A stretch of 64,000 bases of DNA. Source: Channallabes apus (lineage: Eukaryota; Chordata; Actinopteri; Siluriformes; Clariidae). Shown here piece by piece: positions 40,207-50,530 of the stretch. The translations under genes were made by a program, and so were the position numbers. The stretch is taken from assembly GCA_030522415.1 (NCBI GenBank), contig CM060112.1, positions 17,105,227 through 17,169,226 of the forward strand, read 5' to 3'. Under the pieces are notes generated by a model, which saw only the letters and a list, made by a program, of their open reading frames with translations, did not search any database and was not told where the DNA came from. Position 1 is the stretch's first letter, and each line of letters opens with the position of its first letter.

Positions 40207-43200
40207 CTAAAAGAGCTCGAGCACCTCTATTGAATACTGGCCCACCTCTTGGGACTGTTTAGATTGTTTGAGGGCTTCCAGGCTTCCTTCGATCTTTCCC
40301 AGTTCGGAGAACAACTTCACCTGAAGATAGGAATAAAACTGAATGTAAAATATCTCCTCACAGAATATCCACACACTTGTTTTTTTTTATACAGTTTCTA
40401 CCGTGCAAGTCTCTGTGCATCTGTTACCATAGAAACAATCATATTAAGACGAGTGCAAATTGTTCCTGGTAAAAATTAGAAATGGAATAATCTTTCAATA
40501 ATAAAAAAAAAAAAAAAAAAAAAAAAGGAAAAGGTTGAACCTATTCTGGAAATAGTGACTTACCTGTGATCTTACAAACTTGTGAAGGCCGGAGAGCAAA
40601 CTCTTAGCTTCAGGAGCCAAAACCAGAACTGTGAAGTGAGCATCGAGCAACAAGCACACCCAGTCCAAAATCTACACACACAAACAAAAAGTTGCACACT
40701 TGAAGCAGCAGGGCGATTAAAATTCTGCGTTTACACAGGAGGTAAAAATCAGTGAATTCAATATTTGAATTAAAATAACCTTTGATTCATAAACAGAACA
40801 TGATTTAAGGAATGTAAGAATTCTCCAATTTTATAATATCTTAATAAAATTACCTATGATTTGTTATCCACGACCAAGATAAATACTTAAAATAAATAAA
40901 TAAAAACACCTTGATAAACCCAGTAACCCAGTGCAAGTACGCATCCAGTGATGGAAACTTTAAAGCATTTCTGTAAGTTGCTCTGGATGAGAGCGTCTGC
41001 CTCGGACAGAAACAGACCTGATTTATGGCTGGCATTCGTAAGGTGCGGATCCGAGAGTGGGCATCTTGAGAATATTTTAGGTACAGGAACCTCAGGTACT
41101 GCAAGAGGAGCTGAACACACACACACACATTAACACATTATATAGAAGGGGGGGGGGGGGGGTGACCCAGGGTACTTTCATCCTTATGATTTTTGGTTTA
41201 TTTGCTAATTGATGAAAAAACAATAATTTTACCACTATTACCCACTAATTACACAATTAATTAAATTTCAATGTTCAACATTTACATTTTTCTTCCAAGG
41301 TTCAAATACCCAGAGGCACCTCTGTCCTTTGGCTCAGCTCAGGAATCTGCATATAAAGCCACACACAGTTCTGTGTACTTACTATAACCTGTGAGACGCT
41401 GAGGTCTTTTAGATGGGGAAGGAGAAGACTGTCACTGTACGGCGTCTGCAGAACCTCGTTACTAAAAACCAGATTAAGGAAAGACTTCACACATGAACGA
41501 TCTCACTCGAGTCTAAAAGATCTAGATCATCACATTCAATTCCATTTTATTTATATAGCGCTTTTAACAAATGGTCATTGTCTCAAAGCAGTTTCACAAA
41601 AATAAAAGAAAATACAACAACATCCACATAAGAAAGGCTGAAAGGAAAGCTGGTGGTCAGGATACAGTAGGGCTCCTTTGTTTATTCCCACAGGACAGCT
41701 CATATCCAGAGTCAGTGGGTCTCTGCAGGGTTTGGAGCTGAGAGTTGGGGTTTCTGAGGGAACGTCACAGCTTTCCTCGTCAGCCGGTGGAGGACAGAAG
41801 CCGTTGGGCTCGTCTGTGTTTGAGTCTGGATTTTGGGTGAGAGCCTTCATGAAGAGCAGACTGTCTGCTTCCAGATCCACGTGCTCCAATTCTGTGTCTG
41901 GGATACTGGAGAGAGACAGAGAGAGACAACAACAGAGACAGATTTTAAAAGTCTGCTTCAACTCGATGTTTTATCCATGTTTACCTCCTTTTCTGTTCAC
42001 TTGATTCAGTAAATATTGCTTACGATTCAGGGACACAGAAAAAGGATGTATTCCAGATGTTGACAGTGTCAAAAACATGGAGACAACACTAAAGGAAGCT
42101 GTTAACCAAGAGATCATGCAATCAAGTAGCTGAAACGAAGACTGAACGTGATGTTCCCACTAGCAGGGAAGGTGTTCGGATGGATTCATCATCAAGTGAC
42201 TCACCTAAGGATAGTTTTCAGACAGGCGCAGGTAACAGCTTCAGGAATATCAGGAAAGAGCTGCAGGCAGAGCTGACAAAGGCGGAAGTCACTTTTCTCT
42301 AAAGCCAGCATCAGCAGGTCAGGACACACACTACACACACAAACAGAAAGGCACGATGAAGAGAATTAAACATATCCCAAAGAACAAAGTGGCTGAGAAA
42401 CTTAAAGTCCCTGGATGTCTTTACTACACTCTCTCACCTGTGGCACAGGTATTGTGTGTCGACCAGCTGCAGGAGGGCAGTGTGAGGGTAGAACCCGGGT
42501 TCTTCTTTACCCCACGCGACTAGTTCGCATGCCAACCTTCCGGCCGAGAGCTGTAACGCCTCCTGCTCCGTTCCACTGAGGAACTCTTGCACCAGTCTCT
42601 CCACCTCCGGTACAGCGCTCGCCTTCAGGACGCAGACATCAAAACACACATTAAGAACAATGCATGACTTTTGAAAAGCCTTTATTAATTACACCTTGAA
42701 TGCCCATGGATATACATTTCCTACATGTTAAACACATTACCTTTATGTTCTCAGTCAGCTGCTCGACTGTTAGACACTGCTGGCGCTTTGAGCTCGTCTT
42801 CTACAGAGGAAGTAAAACAGTGCACGCAGTGACACCAGCTGTATTTTCACTCCAGAGATTTCATACCACACCATAATCCATAACACATTATATATGCTGT
42901 ATGTCATCCTGACTTCAATCCAAGCCATTTCCACATGCTTGGGAGTAAAGGAGTTCCTGGGAGGCCAGCGTTTCAGATGAGAATCAGGCAGTCCAAATTT
43001 GGCTCTGCCATACTGAGAGAACTTTCTACTTTAAAAGCCCCCAAGCACTATTGAGATGCTGGGTTAAGTGTACGAGTGTAGCAAGGGATTATATAGAGAA
43101 ATTAAGGTATAATTTTTATTTTCACAACAGCGTTCTGAATAAGCAATAGTCCCGGTATGACTTGAACATCCCTCATGTGTGTATATAAAGAGGAATAAAA

Positions 43201-46200
43201 TAAATAAATAAATGTGTATTATACTCAGCAGCCTAGCTCTATATACACACACGCTAGCACAAGTCTGCATGAAAAGTGAGAACCTGGCAACATGACAGTC
43301 TTTGAGACCAAAATGTGAATTTGCATATTTAGATAATCTGAGCATGAGTTAATGTAGAGCCAGATTAAAGCTTTAGATAGTGTTTTCTTCATCATAAATA
43401 AATAAGTCCAAGAAGGAGTTGTATACTGTACTATGTCTCTTACAGTCCTGCGCGTGGACAAAGTCCGGGTCTTCGATTGCGTCTGCGTCGTGCTGCCATG
43501 AAGCAGATCGTTCCAGGATGGCACAATCGCTGGACCCTTGCTCTCTAGATTAAAGAAAACAAAAAGAAGCTTACTGATACAAACTCACAATATCCTTCTT
43601 AATAGGTCATATAGTACATCATAAATATACCATTCGTAATAGTTATCAGTCTATGGCAGTAGCAATGCATTTTAAAATTAGTTCGACTCGTACATTTCGA
43701 CTACTCCTGCTGTATAACACAGCTGTCGATGCAGACACACTGTATACACGCATCAGTGTGCCAAGTGGGAGTTATTACTATTACTACCGTTAGCGCTGGT
43801 CTGTCTCAGCTTCCCGATGGCATTAGCCAGAGAGGACTTCTCACACTCAAAGGGAATCACAGAGAGGGTTTTCCCATGACACACAAACAGCTTGCTGGAG
43901 TAACACCACATCTGCATAGACAAGACAGATGCCACAGCACCTCAGAATTAACATTTTCAGTATTAGGTATTTAACCCAGTTAGCCTTATCATAGAATATT
44001 CAATGTCCATAACAATATATTTAACACCATAAAAGAGGACGCATTTAATGAAACATTTAGTTTGCATGTATGAAAATGAACAACTACAAAATGCAAACTG
44101 TGACAATATAATACAAACGGTGTTCAAGTCAAATTGGGACTTTTGATTTCCTGATGATGTCAAAAGTCAGATACCAGAGGGGGAAAAAAAAAAATCCCTT
44201 TAAGTCTCTATATAACCCCCTGCTGCACTACCAGCCGCTCATCACTAGTGCTTGAATATCGAGTTTCCTCAGTATGCCAAAGCCACGATCAGACTGCCTG
44301 CTTCACGTCTAAATTGGTGGCTTTCCGGGAACTTCTTTAATGAGGAAAAACATTTGGAAATGGCTTGGAGTGAGATCAGGGGAATGTTGGAATCTGGCAA
44401 TCACTTCCAGCTGAGTTCCTGTAATGTGCAAGTGGTGTTTATAAAATGATTGAATGTACAGTTGTGCATATCCTGCAAGTTAGTGACAAGTTCTGTTAAT
44501 TTTCAAGGATTCCACTCGCTGAATGTCTATGGGACGTTAAGCAACTGCAGCGAGCTCCGAGCCACCTTGGCTGGGAACGGCCTTAAAATATGTGCGCCAT
44601 TCAAATGTTTTATATTCAAGACTCTCACCACCGTGAGCCTGAAGTCTTCTGTTTTAATGCCTTCATTCACAAGAAGATTCATCACAAGTCCTGCTGGTTT
44701 GACTTGAACACCCAACATATACATTTCATATGATCTAGATTATTAAATTCTATTAGTTATATGTACATGTATACATAACAGGTGTGTCTGACCTGGCCAT
44801 ATATTTTGCCTGGAAGTTCTCTGGCAGCCTGCAGTGTCTGAAAGTGTGTATTCCAGAGACACAGGAAATCTACAAGAGACAACCAGTTAAAAAAAATAAA
44901 ACTAGAACAAATGCAAAAACCCTAACATAGATTAAACTACTTACTCGAAATGTGGATTAACCCCCCCCCCCCCCCCCGGCAAAAAAAAAAAAAAAAAATA
45001 AAATAAAATAAAGCATTTGTTTGATTGATGGCACTTAGTAACCTAGTAAATCAGTGCAAGTATCTATATCCAGTGATGTAAACTTCAAAGCACTTTTTGT
45101 AAGTTGCTCTGTATAAGAGCGTCTGCCTAAATGCAAATGTAAGCGTATGCATATGTGAGTGAGGTACCTTTCCCAGTTCTGGCTGAGGGATGCGGTACTC
45201 CCAGCACAGCCAGGTGAGCCTGGTCAAGAGGCAGGAGCGAGGCACAGCTCAGCTCATCGTCTCCAGCGGGCAGCTGTAAGAGCAGAGAGCGAGGCAGAGG
45301 GTGGATTTCTTCATCCGGTGCAGAAACCACAGGCTGAGCCACCAGGATGCTCTCATACACACCGCCGCTACGTACTAGAGAAGAAAGGAGAAAGAAAAAG
45401 AAAAAAAGAAAAAAAAAAAAGGACTGGTCAGGACTGAAGTATTTCTCAATCATGCTTTTAATTTAACCTGAATTATCCTAATATTAGAATATTTCTACTC
45501 AAATGGTCAGTCCATGAAACCCTAAATCACTAGTAAGAGGACACAGAGTCACAGATAAAGTGTTGACATGAAGACAGGTGGAAGCGTACACAGGTAAAGC
45601 AGGTGTATGTTTCCGTCTCTGTAGGTAGCGGTGTAGCTGAGGGGAGCCGATTCTCCAGGCTCCATCTCCAACCTGTGCTTCGATAGAGTGTTAGGATTGA
45701 ACCTCTGGACATACAGGAACTGTTCTCCTTTCTGAAACACAACACAGCAAATCTTACAACTCTCGCCATACGCTGGCGCGATCGTCAACTCTGCTGGTGA
45801 TTAGTTACAGTTATTGAAGGCAAAGAGAGACCATATAAAAGAGCCACGTTAATCGACTTATCGTGGGTATGACTTATACTGGGTATGAATTCATTTGGTG
45901 AAATATAATTGTAGTTGAGCAAGTGTGTGTGTGGTGTACCTGCTCTGTGCTGAAAAGAAGGATGAGTCGCTGGTTCGCCCGCACTGCAGTACTCCACCTG
46001 CAGACAAAAACGAGGATATTTCATTTAAAGCAAGTACCTCTACAGGGCTTTTTGAGCATGGAGTGAGGGATATCACTAAATCTGGCAAACCTGAACAAGT
46101 GATCACAGTGTACGCCAACAACATAGGAAACATTTGTTTTTTTTCAAGCACCTTTAACTTTCAATCAAAAGTGTGATATTGTTGCTTTTTGGGCATTTCC

Positions 46201-46547
46201 AATTATACAGCTCTGTTGAGCCAGCTCACCTGATGACCTCCTCCTGTGACAGAACCTCCTCTACATGCTGCTGAGGAGCAGCGAGGAGCGAGTCGAGTTG
46301 TCTGACAGCACCACATCGAAACAGAACGACCGGCTCCTGCTCTGGGGCTGAGTGCACTCTGTAGATCTCAGCTGATACCTGTTCAACACACATGTAATTC
46401 AACAGGTGTACACAAGTTTTTTTTTTTTTTAAGATATCGACCATACTCAAGTAGAAGACACTTACTGTTGCTTTGAAGGCTTTGTCAAGACTGAGTTCAT
46501 CATCTTTCCAAACTCTAATTACCTAAACAAATCATGAGGAGATACAC

Positions 46548-46579
<32 letters not shown>

Positions 46580-49500
46580 TATAGAGAGAGAGAGAATAAC
46601 TAGACAGACAGACAAATAGATATACAGTATAACAGAGCTACAATATTTACAGCTACAATAATGCAAAAATCTAATTTTTCTAATAGTTGATTAACATCAT
46701 TTCACTTTATTTAAAACACAGCAGGATATGTAGTAAGGTGAAAAACACTGAAGGACAGTCTGTAACATTATCTCCACACACCATGCATCACTTCACGTCA
46801 TCACTTATTCATTCCTGTTAACTCCACACTTGTCATATTTTATTCTCTTCTTGTTCCTTTAGCCGATTTTCACTTACCTTCTCATCTGTAACGACCACAT
46901 ATTCATTGGTCTGTGTGTTATAGACAGCAGGACAGGACAAACGCTGACCCTGTTTCACTGCCCAGCTGCCCAGTGGCTTCTGATCAGAAACCTGAGAAGA
47001 GTAAACACACAACAGGATTAATGCGCAATGACATTTTGTGTTGGAAATGTTTTAATTTCTAACACATGCTTCAATCATTGTATCTACAGGCAGCAACGCT
47101 ACTTGTTCGAGTCACACCGTCAGCAGTTATTACTGATAATCCCAATAAACTCAAGGATGAATTCTACTCTGCTTGGCGCAAAAAGAAGTCACATGCATGA
47201 TGATTCCTTATGCTCCCAGAACCACTTTCACAATTTGAGTCCTGGAAATATATGTTTGTACCATCAGGGAAGAAAACCTAAATTCATGAGATAACCAAGT
47301 CATTCAAATTGCCCGCTGACTTCATTTTATTCTCACACAACGTTGCTGAGCCCAGACCTGACCAACTGAAGCAACCACAGATCATAACACGGCGTTCAGA
47401 GGCTTGTACGACACTACATGCGCATCCCTTCTCACTCTGAAGCTGGACTAATCATACTTTGTCCATCGCTCAAAACTCTATGCTCCCTAGCAACTTCAAG
47501 CCTTTCTTTTCAGACATATGGAAAAACCATCAATTTCACTATTAAGCACATCTGATTTTCACTATTGATTTTTTTTTACCATGCAACTTCAAGTGTTTAC
47601 ATTATCTCGGTTCAAAATCATCCTTCCACGTTTTCATAATGTGTCGAAGGGTTCTTAAGTCAGTTCCAGTAAGTTAAAGTCTCCTTAGTTGTTTTGTTTG
47701 CTTGACGTAGTCCAATAATTTGATCCTTCTGAAATGGCAACCTGTTTTTCTTTAGACCAGACAGTGTATAAGGGACAAAGTGATGACATGTCAGAATATA
47801 CGATCCAATGTCAAGGAAATATCTGCATCATTAATCACGATCGTTCGGAATACATCATTAAATTACTACAGCATTAGCTGTAATCATCCTGAAAAGGTTT
47901 TTCTTCTTTTTTGCGGTAACAACTTCAGGGTTTATTTCTATACATTAACATGATTAGTTGAGGAGCTGCCTTCACCATGGAGAAGTTGATTATTAGGGCT
48001 GCACGATATTAGGAAAATATGCGATATTGTTGTTGAATATTGCGATAATGATATTTCTTGCGATATGAAATTTCCCTAGAGAAATGCATTTGTTTATTAT
48101 TATTATTGCCTATTTTTTAAATTATTTATTTATATGTAATGATCATACTAAAATAAACAGGTAATAGATATTCGTCTGATGTAATTAAATATAATTCAGG
48201 CTAAAAAGAAACTATATGTCAAGGAAGTTGCAAATATTTAGACTTCAAAACACTATGACTGACTTAAACCCCTCAGCAGATATTCTGACTTCTGGTTTGC
48301 TGTTACTATAAACCTGCCAACACAATATGAATTATTTTCAAACATTACTTTATATTTACGTGTAACCGTACACTCATCAATAGTGTCTTAAAACAAGAGC
48401 ATCTTTTAAACTAAATATTCTCTTTGGCTTGCCTGTTTTTTTTTTTTTTTAATAAAAATATTATTAAACAAAAATTAAATAGAAAAAAAAATACTAGTTG
48501 TCACACACACACTCGCTCCGCGACCGGCACTAGGACCCGGAAGTAATGCGGGCGCGAACCCGGAAGTATAAGAGGAGTAAACAAACCACCTCATACAGCT
48601 TAGTCACCGAGTTCACACATGTCGGTTCAGATTGTTTACTTTCTGATTCGAGTGTGTGTTTATAGGACGCGGGGTAAATGTGTGTTTTTCCCTTGTTCCC
48701 CTTCTGTGAGAGTCCTTAAACTAATTCGCGTGGTTATCCTGCCTACTCGCTTGCTTCCGCGTTTGGGTTTACCGTGTCATATATATATATAAAGATATAT
48801 ATAAAGCGGGTATAAACATAGTAAGGGCCCATCTGATTGGTCAAATTTGGACACACAGATGCTTGGCAAATAAAGTATTTATTGCAACTCTTTGCGATAT
48901 GGTTATTGCGCATGCCATTATCGCGATAACTATTTTTTTTTCGATATATCGTGCAGCCCTACTTATTATAATTTTTTTTTTACATTTAAGGACGAGGTGT
49001 CCTGGGTCAGGACTTTGTAAACATTCAGTATGTTTTCGATTGTGGGAAAACCATTAGACAAACAATGACTTTTTTTTTTCCTGTAATTCAATGACACTGT
49101 CCTGTATAGTGATTAAAAAGCCAAACATTTTGTTCCATTAGTTTAAAAGAGCTCAAACTGGTATAAGAGGAATAGACATTTGCTGTAGTTGGCTTTGTGG
49201 TGGAACTGCATTATACCATCCTGTCGTTGATTATTTTTCCTTAAAACCACTCGAGACTGAGTGTTTCACTACTTATTATACTGATGTGACATTTGTATAC
49301 AGTGTAGTCCACATTCCGGTGGTGTTGTAGTGCGCTAATGAGGGTGTAAGGTGCTCACAGAGAGACATCACGCCGTTTGGGATTCAGCCAGGTGATACAC
49401 AACTTCTCTTCCTCTGGTTAAGTTGCTCATCTAGTCAGATAACTAGTTAACCACAATCCAGTAAGCAGCTATTAAAAAGATAACTTTCACACTCTACGAA

Positions 49501-49802
49501 CGAGTTTATGAAAAGATTAAACAGCTGTAATAAGCGCCTTCCTTCAACCCCTCGATGTGTTTACACGCCGAGCGAGCTAGCTTAGCTAGCAGCAGCGCGT
49601 GCCGGCCCCGTCTCCCCCTCGCGCTGCCTCAGTGCTTCCGCCGCGAGCGTGTTACCTTGTACGCGGTGACGGAGCGCGCGCAGTCGGTGACGATCACGCG
49701 GTCCGCGTCTCCGTCCGCCTCGATCCCGCGGATCCCCGAGTGCGCCGAGTTCTGCGCTGGCACGAGCCCGCACAGCGTGTACGCCTCATACAGCGCCGCC
49801 AT
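40207..49802 (-). CDS. nol11: NOL11, nucleolar protein 11 (complete, 18 exons)
   Basis: NOL11 is a t-UTP component of the small-subunit processome, needed for rDNA transcription and pre-18S processing in the nucleolus. Coding exons: 49802-49656, 46991-46878, 46522-46466, 46378-46230, 45997-45940, 45731-45590, 45374-45168, 44869-44793, 43911-43788, 43544-43444, 42800-42741, 42622-42438, 42330-42205, 41905-41666, 41461-41383, 41110-41018, 40671-40564, 40320-40207. Total 2181 nt (726 codons plus stop), close to the human 719. Landmarks are [81 protein letters not shown] and the C-terminal YSIEVLELF. The N-terminal half should be a WD-like propeller and the C-terminal half helical. The start at 49802 has AAACATGG context. 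Confidence 0.96.
40925..41008. repeat. SINE-tail-like dispersed repeat abutting NOL11 exon 16
   Basis: GTGCAAGTACGCATCCAGTG, then GTAAGTTGCTCTGGATGAGA and GCGTCTGCC, matches a second copy at 45045-45140 (GTGCAAGTATCTATATCCAG, then GTAAGTTGCTCTGTATAAGA, GCGTCTGCC). The shared end is a very common fish dispersed motif. Here it ends about 10 bp into the intron after the exon 16 donor. Confidence 0.65.
41532..41605. repeat. Dispersed fish repeat (second copy)
   Basis: ATTCAATTCCATTTTATTTA, then TATAGCGCTTTTAACAAATG and CTCAAAGCAGTTTCACAAAA, matches the copy at 7995-8075. It lies 60 bp downstream of NOL11 exon 14. Confidence 0.65.
42895..43075 (+). pseudogene. mariner transposase C-terminal fossil
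   Basis: Plus-strand reading [20 protein letters not shown], then [20 protein letters not shown], matches the mariner catalytic tail pattern SPDL.PSDFH.F..LKE.L in decayed form. It lies in the NOL11 intron between exons 10 and 11, antisense to NOL11. No ends were found. Confidence 0.6.
44114..44717 (-). mobile_element. Internally deleted mariner element
   Basis: TA at 44112-44113 and 44718-44719 bracket inverted ends sharing GGTGTTCAAGTCAAA. Minus-strand reading starts [20 protein letters not shown], then [12 protein letters not shown] (helix-turn-helix region). After a deletion it continues [20 protein letters not shown] (catalytic tail). Only about 600 bp of an expected 1.3 kb remain. It lies in the NOL11 intron between exons 8 and 9. 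Confidence 0.75.
44958..45006. repeat. poly(C)-poly(A) tract
   Basis: About 18 C, then GGC and about 19 A. An unusual homopolymer pair in a NOL11 intron; the length is prone to sequencing error. Confidence 0.9.
46552..46595. repeat. (GA)n microsatellite
   Basis: GA units with one TATA interruption, 30 bp upstream (in gene sense) of NOL11 exon 3. Confidence 0.95.
47994..48961. mobile_element. hAT-like element in NOL11 intron 1
   Basis: The termini TAGGGCTGCACGATAT and ATATCGTGCAGCCCTA are inverted, and further TTGCGATA/TATCGCGA matches lie inside. The 8-bp flanks TTGATTAT and CTTATTAT match at 6 of 8. No transposase ORF was found. The ends are AT-rich, but 48500-48780 is GC-rich, starts TGTCACAC and ends near GTGTCA with an internal TATAAGAG, so it may hold a nested LTR. 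Confidence 0.75.
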
Positions 49803-49890
49803 GTTTCTGAGCGACACCTACAAATCATCGCGAGATTACACAGCGAGAGGGCACGAGCCAATCCGCGGCAGCGGTTACTCACTGCTGCCA
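49803..49890 (-). promoter_or_regulatory. nol11: NOL11 core promoter with TCGCGAGA motif
   Basis: TCGCGAGA at 49828-49835 is the CGCG palindrome seen in TATA-less housekeeping promoters. An inverted CCAAT (GCCAATCC near 49857) lies further upstream. Both are within 60 bp of the start codon. An out-of-frame ATG (complement of about 49824-49826) falls between the motif and the NOL11 ATG. Confidence 0.6.
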
Positions 49891-49904
49891 CCTAATGTCC
49901 AGGA

Positions 49905-49907
<3 letters not shown>

Positions 49908-49947
<40 letters not shown>

Positions 49948-49948
49948 T
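49908..49948. repeat. (TA)n(CA)n microsatellite
   Basis: About 15 TA units and then CA units, 100 bp upstream of NOL11. Confidence 0.95.
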
Positions 49949-50094
49949 ACATATACCAGACACAAGCATTTTCTCATAAAAAGACAAAAATATTCCACAT
50001 TGCTCAAATGACCTCCAACCGAATAATTAAAAACATGCTATAATCTGATAAGACCATGGTAGAACTTTTTTGGGGTATAATTTTAAATATATTA

Positions 50095-50530
50095 TTGCCA
50101 CAAAAACAAGAAAGCTTGCCACCCAAAGAAAATCCCGCCCTGGATGAAGCACAGTGTCGGCAGCATCATGTTATGTGGTTTCGTCTCTTCAGCTGAGATC
50201 TATTAGGGATCTATTCAAGACAAAATAGAGGATATTGTTCATACAACTGAATCTATCTTGGCATAAAAACTGTGAGAAATGAAGATGAGAAAAGATTGAT
50301 CCTTTTAGCATGACAATGAAAGTCAACAATAGTACAGTTCCAGAACACCACCATACTTTTGGGATTACTATTTTAATCCTGTTAAAAACCTTTGGAATAA
50401 CCCAATAAGGGCTCTGCACAGAAGATCCTGTAAAGTATTTTATAAATCTGGAACATTCTTGCAAGGAAGAGAGAAATAAAACCACCAAATACTGATGATT
50501 AGACGACTACAAAAATGGATTAAGTGTTGT
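50095..50530 (+). pseudogene. Tc1-like transposase fossil upstream of NOL11
   Basis: Plus-strand reading KHSVGSIMLCGFVSSAEIY, then HDNES, then YFNPVKNLWNNPIRALHRRS matches the Tc1 catalytic part (GGS.M.WG..S..G, then QDN, then LNPIENLW). Many stops. No ends recognised. Confidence 0.7.

Noticed and set aside
45159..45437. 92-codon plus-strand ORF opposite NOL11 exon 7
   Set aside because: Complement of a real exon, ending in a lysine-rich reading of a poly-A tract.
40207..49802. H/ACA snoRNA in a NOL11 intron (human NOL11 hosts SNORA38B)
   Set aside because: I scanned the short introns for an H/ACA pattern and recognised none. A covariance-model search would decide.
49803..49817. Upstream in-frame start for NOL11 (MSLRN extension)
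   Set aside because: The first codon is GTG, not ATG. The ATG at 49802 has good context and matches the family N-terminus.
49555..50043. 162-codon plus-strand ORF opposite NOL11 exon 1
   Set aside because: It covers the GC-rich exon and promoter of NOL11 and runs into the (TA)n tract (YIYIYIYIY); not a gene.
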